NCBI GenBank assembly: GCA_023248955.1
Contig: JAHFDP010000003.1
Coordinates: 1-64,000 of the forward strand
Source: Deltaproteobacteria bacterium
Lineage (GTDB): Bacteria > Myxococcota > Myxococcia > Myxococcales > JAHFDP01
Length of the DNA stretch: 64,000 bases
Direction: 5' to 3'
The notes under the pieces are model-generated. The model was given only the letters and a program-made list of their open reading frames with translations. It searched no databases and had not been told where the DNA came from. Below are positions 55,102 to 63,924 of the stretch, in pieces (within the stretch, counting starts at the first letter, position 1; each line of letters begins with the position of its first letter). Made by a program: the position numbers and the translations under genes.

Positions 55102-55331
55102 ACTCAAGAGTTGTCGATTAATTGCCATTGACAACTCTTGCCATTGAAGGGTCGGCCGCCCGCCCCTCTGCGCCGAGTGAATCGGCGCATGTACGGCGCT
55201 CGATGGAAGCGCCGTCGGCCCGAGTCGTGGCGCTGGAAGCGCTCGATCGGACCCCGGGCTCACCCCACCCGCCGCCGCGCTCAAGATTGCGCGTCGGACT
55301 GAAGAGCTGCCGATTAATCGACAGCTCTTCA
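55102..55331 (+). repeat. Dispersed palindromic repeat B, copy 2 (uninterrupted)
   Basis: 230 bp with a hairpin at each end (AAGAGTTGTCGATTAATTGC with ACAACTCTT; GAAGAGCTGCCGATTAATCG with ACAGCTCTTC). The inner ~150 bp are GC-rich and shared with the intron-split copy at 20113-22238 (opposite orientation). One end abuts the stop codon of the metallophosphoesterase gene. No ORF of note. Confidence 0.85.
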
Positions 55332-56504
55332 CGCCGCGGGGATTGGTTCCGAAGAGGACACCGGCTCTGCGGCGGGCACCAGCACCAACTCAGTGACCTC
55401 GGGCCGGGCGCCCAAGCGCATCGGCATCACCAGGCCCGCGCCGCGGCTGACGTAGAGGTAGCTCTCACCGATTTGATAGAGGCCAGCGACGTAACGGGTG
55501 ATGAGGCGCGCCAGCGAGAGCGCGCGGTGCAACCAGAAAATGCCGAACTGCCCGCCGTGCGTGTGGCCAGAGAGTGTCAGCGCCACGCCGGCGCGCGCGG
55601 CGGCCGGGAAGAAATTCGGGTTGTGCGCGAGGAGAACGGCGGGCACGCCGTCGGGACGGCCCTCTAGCGCGGCGCGTAAATCTTGGCCACCGAAAGTGAT
55701 GTCGTCGATGCCGCAGAGCCAAATTTTCTCGCCGCCCCGTTCTAACGCCACGCCCTGGTTGACGAGGAGCCGCACGCCCGCCGCGCGTAAATCCTCTGCC
55801 ACCCGTCCTGCGCCGGCGTAGTGATCATGGTTGCCGAGGCAGGCGAAGACGCCGAGCGGCGCGGGAATGGACGCCAATATTTCTCCGGCGCGCCGCGCGT
55901 GCTGCGCATCTCGATCGACGATGTCGCCGGTCACCACCACCGCATCGCCGTGGAGCCGCGCCGCGTGCCGCGCGATTCGTCGCAACCGCGCTTCGGAGAC
56001 AAATCCGCCGAGGTGAAGGTCGGAAAGCTGCACCAGCCGAAACCCGGAGAACACGCTTGGGAGTCCCTCGATCGGCACCTCCACGCGGGACGGTTGCATC
56101 CAGCGCTGGCCGATGAGCGCGCCGTAAAGAATGAGCGCAAAGGGGACGAGCGCCAGCCACCACGGCAGCGGGAGGCCGGCCACTTGCGCCAGCCGAAACA
56201 AGAGTCCCAGCGGCAGGTAGAGCAGCGAACCGATGCCGGCGACGGAAAAAGGAAGCAGCGCCAGTTCGCCCCACGGACCGCGAAGCATGCGCCGCTTGGC
56301 AACCACGAAGACGAGCGGAAGGTTGGCGGCGACGAAGAGAAACGGCAGGAGGTAGGCGGCCTGATCGAGGCCGACGGAGAAAAAGGCGCGCGTCAGATCG
56401 TGCAGTGCGAAGGCTTGGGGCGGCAACGCAATCGTGGTGAGCAATCCGACTAACCGGAGCCGGCGGCGAACGGATCCGAACGCTTGGCGTTGTCTCTTTG
56501 ACAT
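55329..56504 (-). CDS. Membrane-anchored metallophosphoesterase (YkuE/YaeI-like)
   Basis: 391 aa: three or four N-terminal hydrophobic segments (residues 15-125), then a calcineurin-like phosphoesterase with the full metal-site set SDLHLGG, TGDIVDRD, CLGNHDHY, LLAHNPNF and SGHTHGGQ. Possibly acts on UDP-diacylglucosamine or another lipid pyrophosphate, as some relatives do; not provable here. The TGA stop forms the first bases of repeat B. Confidence 0.88.
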   Translation of the reverse strand: MSKRQRQAFGSVRRRLRLVGLLTTIALPPQAFALHDLTRAFFSVGLDQAAYLLPFLFVAANLPLVFVVAKRRMLRGPWGELALLPFSVAGIGSLLYLPLGLLFRLAQVAGLPLPWWLALVPFALILYGALIGQRWMQPSRVEVPIEGLPSVFSGFRLVQLSDLHLGGFVSEARLRRIARHAARLHGDAVVVTGDIVDRDAQHARRAGEILASIPAPLGVFACLGNHDHYAGAGRVAEDLRAAGVRLLVNQGVALERGGEKIWLCGIDDITFGGQDLRAALEGRPDGVPAVLLAHNPNFFPAAARAGVALTLSGHTHGGQFGIFWLHRALSLARLITRYVAGLYQIGESYLYVSRGAGLVMPMRLGARPEVTELVLVPAAEPVSSSEPIPAA

Positions 56505-56625
56505 TCTTCCCGTTTCGACCGTTCAGAAAAGGCCCAAAGCGGCGCCGAAAAGCCCACCAGTGAGCAGCGTAACACCTTCGACGCACTGCTTCATCCCACA
56601 CTGTGATACAGTCCCGCGGTTTTTT

Positions 56626-56642
56626 AAAAGGAGTCTCCTATT
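56626..56642 (+). promoter_or_regulatory. Strong ribosome site placed before an ATT codon
   Basis: AAAAGGAG (56626-56633), then TCTCCT, then ATT (56640-56642). The 6-nt spacing is ideal. An in-frame TAA lies at 56625-56627 and no ATG, GTG or TTG occurs until 56679, which decides ATT as the probable start. Confidence 0.65.
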
Positions 56643-57899
56643 CTCCGCCTCGACCTTGATCGGGTCGCCGCATATCGAATGCGGCTGCATCGACTCGACC
56701 GCCCGCGCACCATTCCGCCGGCCGCGCTTTTCTCCGAAATTGGCATGATCCCGCCTGGCGCAACCGCGCTCCTGGCTTGGCGCGCACGCGATCCCGGTGC
56801 GACCTCGCAGGCGCTCGACGCCGCCATTCGCGATGGCAAGCTTGTCGAGGTCCGCAGCCTGCGTGCCGGAACGATGGTGGTGCCGCGACCGTTGACGGCC
56901 GCCGCGGTGCGCGGGGCATCGAAGAGCGTGATCGCCAAATTGCGCGGACCGCTCGCTGCACTGGGCGTCGACGAGGACGATCTCACGCACATGAAGCAGG
57001 TGGCGCTTCAGGCGTTGAACGAGGGCGAGGCCAGCTATGCCGACCTTCGCGAGACGTTGCCGCGTGGGTCGGTGAAAGAGTTTGCGATCGAAGCGCGCCC
57101 GAAGGTGAATGGTCTCCACTCCAACCTGAGTGCCGCATTGGCGTCGCTGGAGGAAGAGGCCGCCGTGGTGCGCAGCCGTGGTTCAGGCGATGCGGTGTTC
57201 AAGCTCTGGAAGCACGAGCTCCCCGACGTGAACGCCGACCTCGTTCCGCCGGAAATTGCGCGGCGCGAATTGGCGCGCCACTACCTGCGTGCGGCGGGTC
57301 CGGCCACCGTGAATGATTTTGCGAATTGGCTTGGCATCACGCCGCGCGAGGCGTCGTTGGCCATCGAAGCGCTCGGTGACGAGGTGGCGCAAATTCAGGT
57401 CGAGAAGATTAGCGAGACGTGTTTCTTGCTGGCCGAATCACTTTCGGGGCTCAAGTCGGCACGGCCCACGGGCGGGATTGCGCTCTTGCCGTACCGTGAT
57501 CCGCTCTTCGCGTTGGGGCCTGCCCTGCTTTCTGCGCTCACGCCACCTGCGTTGCACAAAGTCGTTTTCGCGGACGTTGGCTCCGCGCCACTCATTGTCG
57601 CCGACGGCCAGCCGCTCGGACGATGGCATTGGGAGCCGGAGCATGGCGTGGTGATGGATCCATTCAAGGGATCGTTGCCGCCGAAGTTTCGCGCGCCCGC
57701 GGAAGCACTTGCCGCGCAGTTGACGCAGTTCGTGCGCGGGCAAGTTGGCGATCCCGGCCGGCACTATTGGCCCGACAAGACGGCGAAGCCGGGGCGTTCA
57801 GAAAAGCCGAAGGTCGAGGCCAAGCCGAAGAAGACTACGGCGAAACGCGAAGCCAGGCGACCGGCCAAAGCGACGGCGCGCAAAGCCAAGAAGAAGTAG
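56640..57899 (+). CDS. Winged-helix protein of the YcaQ/AlkZ-like family, probable ATT start
   Basis: 419 aa if started at ATT 56640 (406 from ATG 56679). It has the HTH_42 family order: N-terminal LRLDLDRVAAYRMRLHRL with ATALLAWRARDP, two winged-helix units (ASYADLRETLPRGSV, AGPATVNDFANWLGITPREA), a beta-rich part (GIALLPYRDPLFALGPALL) and a Lys-rich tail. YcaQ/AlkZ members unhook DNA crosslinks; their QxQ-type catalytic motif is not apparent here, so glycosylase activity is uncertain. Confidence 0.8.
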   Translation: MLRLDLDRVAAYRMRLHRLDRPRTIPPAALFSEIGMIPPGATALLAWRARDPGATSQALDAAIRDGKLVEVRSLRAGTMVVPRPLTAAAVRGASKSVIAKLRGPLAALGVDEDDLTHMKQVALQALNEGEASYADLRETLPRGSVKEFAIEARPKVNGLHSNLSAALASLEEEAAVVRSRGSGDAVFKLWKHELPDVNADLVPPEIARRELARHYLRAAGPATVNDFANWLGITPREASLAIEALGDEVAQIQVEKISETCFLLAESLSGLKSARPTGGIALLPYRDPLFALGPALLSALTPPALHKVVFADVGSAPLIVADGQPLGRWHWEPEHGVVMDPFKGSLPPKFRAPAEALAAQLTQFVRGQVGDPGRHYWPDKTAKPGRSEKPKVEAKPKKTTAKREARRPAKATARKAKKK

Positions 57900-57905
57900 C
57901 GCGCG

Positions 57906-58280
57906 GTGGTCAACGCTTCTAAAGATCTGCTGGCGCAGTTGACGGAGTTCGTCGAGACCGCAGCTACTCCGCTCGCCAAGGTGACCAAACGGCGGATGTT
58001 TGGTTGCGATGGATTTTTCGCGGGCGGATCGATTTTTGGGCTCATCTGGAAAGCGGGGCGCATCGGCGTGCGGTTGCCGGATGCGGCGCTTTACGACGAG
58101 CTCATCGCGACGCGCGGCGCGGGTCCATGGATGGCGGGTGCGATGAAGATGTCGCACTGGGTGCTCGTGCCCGAGGCGTTTCACGATGACGACGCGGCAC
58201 TCGCGAAGTGGATTCGTAAAGCGCACGTGTTGGCGATGAGCGCGCCGGTGAAGAAGACGAAACCGAAAAAGAAGCGTTAG
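57906..58280 (+). CDS. TfoX N-terminal-domain protein
   Basis: 124 aa from GTG 57906: VTKRRMFGCDGFFAGGSIFG, IGVRLPDAALYDEL and VLVPEAFHDDDAALAKWI are typical of the TfoX-N domain. The TfoX C-terminal domain is absent, as in many small relatives whose role is unknown. Ends in a Lys tail. Six bp after the winged-helix gene, so cotranscribed. Confidence 0.88.
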   Translation: MVNASKDLLAQLTEFVETAATPLAKVTKRRMFGCDGFFAGGSIFGLIWKAGRIGVRLPDAALYDELIATRGAGPWMAGAMKMSHWVLVPEAFHDDDAALAKWIRKAHVLAMSAPVKKTKPKKKR

Positions 58281-58295
58281 CAACTGAAGACGGCC

Positions 58296-60563
58296 CTAAC
58301 GAAAAAAGTCGTCCGGCGGTGCCGTTTCCGACGGTCCGGCCATCTGCGTCGGCTCCGTTCCGGCGACGAAACTCTCCAGGCGCGCATTTGTATCGCCGTC
58401 GGCCGCGAGCAAGCCAGACTTGAAGTTCACTTTAAGTTGAACAACGCCCGGTGGCACCGCGAAGTCCTCCACCGGTTTTCCAGCCGTCGCCGCTTTCATG
58501 AAGGCAAGCCAAATCGGTCCAGCGGCGTGACCGCCCGTTTCGTAGGTGCCGAGCATCTGGTGATCGTCGAAGCCGACCCAGCTTCCTGCGCAAAGGCTCG
58601 GTGTGAATCCAACGAACCAGGCATCGCGATGCTCCGCGGCCGTGCCGGTTTTTCCGGCAGCGGGGCGACCCAGCTCGGCGAGGCGATGCGCGGTGCCGGC
58701 GGGATCGTCGATGACCGAGCGCAAGAGGTCCGTGGCGACAAAAGCCACCGCGGGCCGCACGGCGGGAGATGGATCGGTCGGCGACACGGTGTGATCTTCA
58801 AGCACTTGTCCGTCGCGGGCGATCACGCGGCGGATCAGCACGGGCGCGGCTTGCACGCCTTGCGCGGCCAGCGTTGCATAGGCATTGGTGAGCTCTAGCG
58901 GAACCACTTCGCCAGTGCCCAGCGCCGCCGTTGTATTCGAAGGTATGTCGCTTGTCATACCGAGCGCGGTGGCCATCAAACGCACGCGCGCGAGGCCCAG
59001 ATCCTGAAGCAGTTTCACCGCCACCGTGTTTTTAGATTCGGCCAGCGCGCGGCGCAGCGACATCGGTCCGTCGAATTCATCTTTCTCGAAATTCTGCGGC
59101 TTCCAGGTTTGCCCGGTGTCCGCATCGCGCACCAGCTCAGGCGAATCGTCGACGCGCGAAACGGGCGTGTACTTTCCGGAGTCGATGGCCGCCGTGTAGA
59201 GGATGGCCTTGAACGCGCTGCCCGGCTGGCGATGGGCCTGCGTGGCGCGGTTGAAAGCGCTCACCGTTGAGTCGTAGGCGCCGACCAGTGCCACCACGTC
59301 GCGCGTCTTCACATCGATGGCCACGAAAGCGCCCTGCACGCGCGGCTCCTGCTCGAGCGCCAGCGTGAGCGGCGAAAGCTTGATGACCCGCGCAAATACA
59401 TTGTCGTTCACATGCAATACATCGCGCGCGGTCTTCGGATGCGCGGTGGCACTCGCTGGATTGAACGGCCGTGCCCAAGTCAGAGTGGAAAAAGGCATCT
59501 CGCCGCTGGCCAGTGCGAGTCGAACTTCCGCCATGTTGTCAGTCACGCGCGTGACCGTGCCCGCGTAGATGTGCTCTAGCTCGAGTTTGGCCGGATGCTT
59601 GGCGTCCGGAAGGGGATGTGCGCCTCGCCAGCCCTGCCGTTTGTCGACGGCGCGCAGTCCCTCTTGAAGCGCGTGTTCGGCCGCGCGTTGCAGCGAAGGC
59701 ACCATGGCGATCTCGATGGTGAGACCGCCGGTCTCCACCAGCTCCGCACCATATTTCGCCACCACGGTCCGGCGAACATCTTCAATATAGGCGGCGCCGG
59801 TCGGTTCATCCGGCAAGGTGGAAAGTTGCAACGGTCGCGCAATCTCCGTCGCTGCCTGCGCCGCCGTGATGTAGCCGTTCTTGGCCATGCGACCAAGGAC
59901 GTAGGCTTGGCGCCTTTTGGCGGCCTCGGGATGGCGCCGCGGCGACAGGCGTTCCGGACTCTGCGGCAAACCGGCCAAAACCGACGCTTGCGCTAATGTC
60001 AAGTCGCGTGCGTGGACGCCAAAGTAGAAACGCGACGCCTCTTCGATGCCGTAGCGCGATTGGCCGAAATCGATCTGGTTCAAGTAGAGCCACAAGATGT
60101 CCTCTTTGGAGAGGCTCTTCTCGATGCGGTAGGCGAGCAGGATCTCCTTCATCTTGCGCGAGATGCGTTTCTCATTCGTGAGCAAGAGGGTGCGGACGAT
60201 CTGCTGCGTGATGGTGGACGCGCCCTGCGCCTTTTTGCCGCGCACGACGTCCACCACGGCCGCGCGCAGCATGCCGAGGAAGCTGACACCGCCGTGCTCG
60301 AAAAACGTCTTGTCCTCGGCGCTGATCATCGCCTTGACCATCACGTCGGGGATGTCGTTGAAGGCAACCACCGTGCGGCGCTCTCGGTAGTACTCGGCCA
60401 CCGTCGTGCCATCGGCCGCAATGACGCGCGTGGAGACGAGCGGTTGGTAGTCGTGCAGCGAATCGAACTTCGGCAGGTGAAAGGCGAAGTAGACGAACGC
60501 CCCAGAGACGCCCACCGCACCAACGATCGCGCAGAGAAGGAGGCCCGCGAGCACGCGCCGCAT
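58296..60563 (-). CDS. Class A penicillin-binding protein 1A
   Basis: 755-aa bifunctional peptidoglycan synthase: N-terminal membrane anchor (5-28), GT51 glycosyltransferase with catalytic Glu83 (SAEDKTFFEHGG), STITQQ, then an OB-like insert, and the transpeptidase with Ser449-x-x-Lys452 (GSAFK), SKN and KTGTA. All active residues are present. It is divergent from the pal-like gene (53 bp between starts). Confidence 0.94.
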   Translation of the reverse strand: MRRVLAGLLLCAIVGAVGVSGAFVYFAFHLPKFDSLHDYQPLVSTRVIAADGTTVAEYYRERRTVVAFNDIPDVMVKAMISAEDKTFFEHGGVSFLGMLRAAVVDVVRGKKAQGASTITQQIVRTLLLTNEKRISRKMKEILLAYRIEKSLSKEDILWLYLNQIDFGQSRYGIEEASRFYFGVHARDLTLAQASVLAGLPQSPERLSPRRHPEAAKRRQAYVLGRMAKNGYITAAQAATEIARPLQLSTLPDEPTGAAYIEDVRRTVVAKYGAELVETGGLTIEIAMVPSLQRAAEHALQEGLRAVDKRQGWRGAHPLPDAKHPAKLELEHIYAGTVTRVTDNMAEVRLALASGEMPFSTLTWARPFNPASATAHPKTARDVLHVNDNVFARVIKLSPLTLALEQEPRVQGAFVAIDVKTRDVVALVGAYDSTVSAFNRATQAHRQPGSAFKAILYTAAIDSGKYTPVSRVDDSPELVRDADTGQTWKPQNFEKDEFDGPMSLRRALAESKNTVAVKLLQDLGLARVRLMATALGMTSDIPSNTTAALGTGEVVPLELTNAYATLAAQGVQAAPVLIRRVIARDGQVLEDHTVSPTDPSPAVRPAVAFVATDLLRSVIDDPAGTAHRLAELGRPAAGKTGTAAEHRDAWFVGFTPSLCAGSWVGFDDHQMLGTYETGGHAAGPIWLAFMKAATAGKPVEDFAVPPGVVQLKVNFKSGLLAADGDTNARLESFVAGTEPTQMAGPSETAPPDDFFR

Positions 60564-60616
60564 GGCTCACCTCTACCATGGCCGCCAGCGCGATCCTCTG
60601 CTATAGGCGAACGCCC

Positions 60617-61336
60617 ATGCGTGTATTGATTATCGCCGCTCTCCTGCTTGCTGCCTGCAAGCCGCCGTATCCGCTCTGCAAGACCGATGCGCATTGCGCC
60701 GAGCACCACCAAGTTTGCGTGCAGGGCGAGTGCCGCCAATGCAACGCCGACGCGCAGTGCGGCGAGGGCCAGCGCTGCAAGGGAAATTTGTGCGGGCCGT
60801 TGCCGCAGTGCCAACTCGACGCCGAATGCCCCGCGGATCAACGTTGCCGTCAGGAGCGTTGCGGACCGGAGTGCATTGCCGATGCGGAGTGCTCGCCCGG
60901 GTTCTCTTGCACGAAGGGCCGCTGCGAAAAGCCGGGCGAGTTGCGCACGCTCGAGGAGGGCGTTGAGGACGCCACGTTGACGGCCTCGCACGTCGTGGCG
61001 GGTTGCCAGTTGCCGACGGTGCTTTTTTCGTTCGATGATTTTTCGCTCTCGCCTGAGGCGCGCAACGCGCTCGACGAGACCGTGGCGTGTCTGAAAAAGA
61101 AGGGCGTGACCAAGCTGCGTCTCGAGGGAAACACCGATGAACGCGGCACCGATGAGTACAATTTGGCGCTCGGTTTGCGGCGTGCGGACGCGGTTAAGAA
61201 ATATCTGGTCACGCTCGGATTTGATGGCGCGGGGCTGCGATCGATCACGTTCGGTAGCGTTCGGCCCATCGACCCGCACCACACGGAAGAAGCGTGGACG
61301 AAGAATCGGCGCGTCGCTCTGACCGAGTGGAAATAG
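60617..61336 (+). CDS. Pal-like OmpA-family lipoprotein with Cys-rich head
   Basis: 239 aa: lipobox LLAAC (Cys13), then about eighty residues with CxxDxxC repeats resembling Dickkopf-type/EGF-like myxobacterial domains, then an OmpA/Pal peptidoglycan-binding domain (VLFSFDDFSLSPEARNALDE, LEGNTDERGTDEYNLALGLR). The OmpA domain has the Asp and Arg that bind diaminopimelate. Pal normally has no such Cys-rich part. Followed after 9 bp by cpoB. Confidence 0.9.
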   Translation: MRVLIIAALLLAACKPPYPLCKTDAHCAEHHQVCVQGECRQCNADAQCGEGQRCKGNLCGPLPQCQLDAECPADQRCRQERCGPECIADAECSPGFSCTKGRCEKPGELRTLEEGVEDATLTASHVVAGCQLPTVLFSFDDFSLSPEARNALDETVACLKKKGVTKLRLEGNTDERGTDEYNLALGLRRADAVKKYLVTLGFDGAGLRSITFGSVRPIDPHHTEEAWTKNRRVALTEWK

Positions 61337-61345
61337 GGAGAAGTC

Positions 61346-62176
61346 GTGAAGCGGATTTGTGTTTCGATTTTCGTTTCGGCGCTCGTTGTCGCCTGTGTGA
61401 CCCAGGAAGAGGGTCAGCTGATGCGCCACGATCTGGATGAGCTCAAGGCCGACCGCGCGAAGTTGCAAGCGGAACAAGAGTCGGCGCTGAAACGGATCGA
61501 CGCCAAGATCGCGGAAGTGTCTAGCGCGCTAGACGATCTTAACCGTTCGGCGCGGCGCACGGGCGCGGATCTCGGGCTCGAAGTCGACAAGGCGAAGCAG
61601 GCGGTGGCCGAATTGCGGGGGCTGTTCGAGGAGACGCAGCACAAAATCGAAGCCAACGCGCAGTCGAGCGCCGCAACCACTGCATTGGTGCAATCGATGA
61701 GTACCGCCGCCGAAGCGCGCGAAAAGCGGCTCGCCGCGATCGAGAACGCGCTGCAAGCGGATCAACAAAAACGCGAGCGCCCGCCGGACAAAGATGCGTT
61801 CTATCAGCTTGCGTTGGCCAAACTGAATGGCGGTGATTTCGCCGGCGCGCGGGCCATGTTCGAGGAGTTCGCTAAGAAGTGGCCCGATGCTTCGTTGGTG
61901 CCGAACGCGCGTTACTGGATCGGCGAATCGCACTACGGCGAAAAGGATTACGCCAACGCCATTCTCGGATTTCAAAGCGTGGTGAAGGACTACCCGAAGG
62001 CGGACAAAGTTCCCGATGCGCTGCTCAAAATCGGGATGAGCTTCGCGGCGCTCAAACAGTGCAGGAACGCGGAGCCGTTTTTCGAGCAGGTGCTGCACGT
62101 GTATGGCGCGCGGTCGGTGGCGAAGACGGCCAAGGAAAAGCTTGCGGAGTGCAAACGCGGGCACGTCGGCGGATAG
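61346..62176 (+). CDS. cpoB: CpoB/YbgF-like TPR lipoprotein
   Basis: 276 aa from GTG 61346: lipobox LVVAC, a long coiled coil (residues 20-145) and a C-terminal TPR domain (FYQLALAKLNGGDFAGARAM, YWIGESHYGEKDYANAILGF). Adjacent to a Pal-like gene as in tol-pal clusters, where it links Tol-Pal to PBP1; PBP1A is the divergent neighbour. tolQRAB are not in the window. Other CpoB are periplasmic rather than lipidated. Confidence 0.88.
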   Translation: MKRICVSIFVSALVVACVTQEEGQLMRHDLDELKADRAKLQAEQESALKRIDAKIAEVSSALDDLNRSARRTGADLGLEVDKAKQAVAELRGLFEETQHKIEANAQSSAATTALVQSMSTAAEAREKRLAAIENALQADQQKRERPPDKDAFYQLALAKLNGGDFAGARAMFEEFAKKWPDASLVPNARYWIGESHYGEKDYANAILGFQSVVKDYPKADKVPDALLKIGMSFAALKQCRNAEPFFEQVLHVYGARSVAKTAKEKLAECKRGHVGG

Positions 62177-63046
62177 CTATCCCGTTGCTTTCGGTGTCCC
62201 GCGGCCTTCGACGGCACGCGGCGCGACACGCAGTCCCGGTTCTCGTGGGTGCGCGTCCGCAAATCCGATTTGCAGCTCGCGGTGCACGACATCGTAGACG
62301 CGCTTGTTGTGCAAGAAGCCGTGATGGGGCACGCCGCGCACATCGACATTGAGAATATGTGGTTGCCCATCTGATTCGAGCAGTGTCGAAGGAAACGTGG
62401 CGATCCGATCGTCTTTTGAATAGACGGAGACCAGTCGCACTTCCGACGGAAACGTCCCTTCTTTGAGACGCTGAATGAAGCGGCTCATCGGACGCATTTC
62501 ACCGAGCGACGGAAGGATTGGGCCGAGGCCCATTCCGAGATACGCAATGGGTGCGCCGTTGTGCGGCGTGCCGAGCGTGATCAGCGCGCAGCAGCGCTGG
62601 TGGCCGCCCAGCCGCTTGACGTAGTAGCGGCCGATCAGTCCGCCCTTGGAGTGGCCGACGATGGCCAGCGGTCCCATTTTTTCGAAGCGCTGGTAGAGCC
62701 GCTCGATTTTTTCGCGGACGTAGAGCGCGCGTTCTTCGATGGAGAGCGTGTTGAAAGTGCCGAGCAGTCCGCCGAGGTTGAGACTGAAGGGTGAGTAGCC
62801 GTCGCGGCGCAAACGGCGCTCGAGGATGGCCAGCGTGCGGCGCGTGGCGAGAAAGCCGGGGAGTAGAAGGACGGGGCGTTCGGCGTGCGCGAAGTCGGTC
62901 TGGCGGGCGACGTCGTTGCCGTGCATGTCGAACAACGTCGCGTACTGCGCGAGATCGCGATACGCGCTGCGTGCTCGGCGGACGAGCTTGGATGCTAAGC
63001 CCACGTGAGGATCGTAAACCCGGGGGGCGGGTGGGGGCAAATTCAT
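62177..63046 (-). CDS. Alpha/beta-hydrolase (esterase/lipase)
   Basis: 289 aa. Nucleophile Ser133 in GHSKGG, oxyanion region RPVLLLPGFLATRRTL, later Asp in VYSKDDRIATFPS and His in VPHHGFLHNKRVYD complete a triad; it resembles triacylglycerol lipases/PGAP1-like. No signal peptide. ATG 63046 overlaps the permease stop (ATGA). Converges on cpoB with no gap. Confidence 0.88.
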   Translation of the reverse strand: MNLPPPAPRVYDPHVGLASKLVRRARSAYRDLAQYATLFDMHGNDVARQTDFAHAERPVLLLPGFLATRRTLAILERRLRRDGYSPFSLNLGGLLGTFNTLSIEERALYVREKIERLYQRFEKMGPLAIVGHSKGGLIGRYYVKRLGGHQRCCALITLGTPHNGAPIAYLGMGLGPILPSLGEMRPMSRFIQRLKEGTFPSEVRLVSVYSKDDRIATFPSTLLESDGQPHILNVDVRGVPHHGFLHNKRVYDVVHRELQIGFADAHPREPGLRVAPRAVEGRGTPKATG

Positions 63047-63924
63047 GCTTCTTCGTACGGCACGCCATTCGCCGCGGGCGGCGTAGCGCGTCCGACGAAA
63101 CCGCCGAGCAAGAGCAGCGTAAGCACGTACGGCAGCGCCAGAAAAAATCCGGCGAGATGCAGATCGTTCGCATGCGTGGCCAACGAAAGCTGGCGCTGCA
63201 GCGCATCCGCAAAAGCGAAAAAAAGCGCGGCGGCAAAGGCGCCGAGCGGCGTCCACTTGCCAAAAACCATCGCCGCCAGCGCCATGAATCCGGCGCCCGC
63301 GGGCATGCGGTTTTCGAAGCGATCGAGAATGGAAAGCGACAGCGCCGATCCACCGAGTCCAGCCAGCGCGCCCGCGACGATCACGCACAGCGCGCGCAAG
63401 CGGAGCACCGAAATTCCGGCGGTGGCCGCGGCGCGCGGATGTTCACCGATTGCGCGGACACGAAGGCCGGTGACCGTGGCGGTCAAAAACCAGTGCAATA
63501 CAAACGGTATCACAAGCGATACAAATGCGATCGGCGTGTGCCCGGCCCAATGCGGCAGCGAAGGCGCAGCAGAGGGCATGGTAGCGGACGAACCGAACAG
63601 CGCTTCGAGGAGAAACGTGACCAAGCCAAGCGCGACGAGGTTCAGCGCCACGCCGCTGACCACCTGATCCGCGCGCCAGCGAAGCGAAGCGTAGGCATGG
63701 GCGGCGCCGGCGATCGCTCCAGCGAGAAGTCCGCAACCGAGGCCGAGCCAGGCGTTGCCAGTCCAGATCGCGCCAGCGGCGGCGAAGAAGGCGCCGAAGC
63801 GCATCATGCCCTCGAGGCCCAGGTTAATGACGCCGGCTTTTTCGGAGAGAACGCCGCCGAGCGCGGCGAGCACCAGCGGCGGCGCGAAGTCGATCACCGC
63901 GGAGAGAATTTCCGTGGCGATCAT
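63043..63924 (-). CDS. ABC transporter permease of the BMP/nucleoside type
   Basis: 293 aa, eight to ten membrane segments. LGGVLSEKAGVINLGLEGMM is the hallmark of BPD_transp_2 permeases that serve nucleoside (BMP-family) importers, later MPAGAGFMALAAMVFGKWTP. ATG 63924 overlaps the stop of the upstream permease. A tandem 21-bp-period near-copy of the 2880 repeat lies inside (63498-63534). Confidence 0.92.
   Translation of the reverse strand: MIATEILSAVIDFAPPLVLAALGGVLSEKAGVINLGLEGMMRFGAFFAAAGAIWTGNAWLGLGCGLLAGAIAGAAHAYASLRWRADQVVSGVALNLVALGLVTFLLEALFGSSATMPSAAPSLPHWAGHTPIAFVSLVIPFVLHWFLTATVTGLRVRAIGEHPRAAATAGISVLRLRALCVIVAGALAGLGGSALSLSILDRFENRMPAGAGFMALAAMVFGKWTPLGAFAAALFFAFADALQRQLSLATHANDLHLAGFFLALPYVLTLLLLGGFVGRATPPAANGVPYEEA

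Noticed and set aside
56523-56594. Minus-strand 23-codon frame MKQCVEGVTLLTGGLFGAALGL before the metallophosphoesterase
   Set aside because: Hydrophobic and with an ATG, but no ribosome site and overlapping the promoter region; too short to support.
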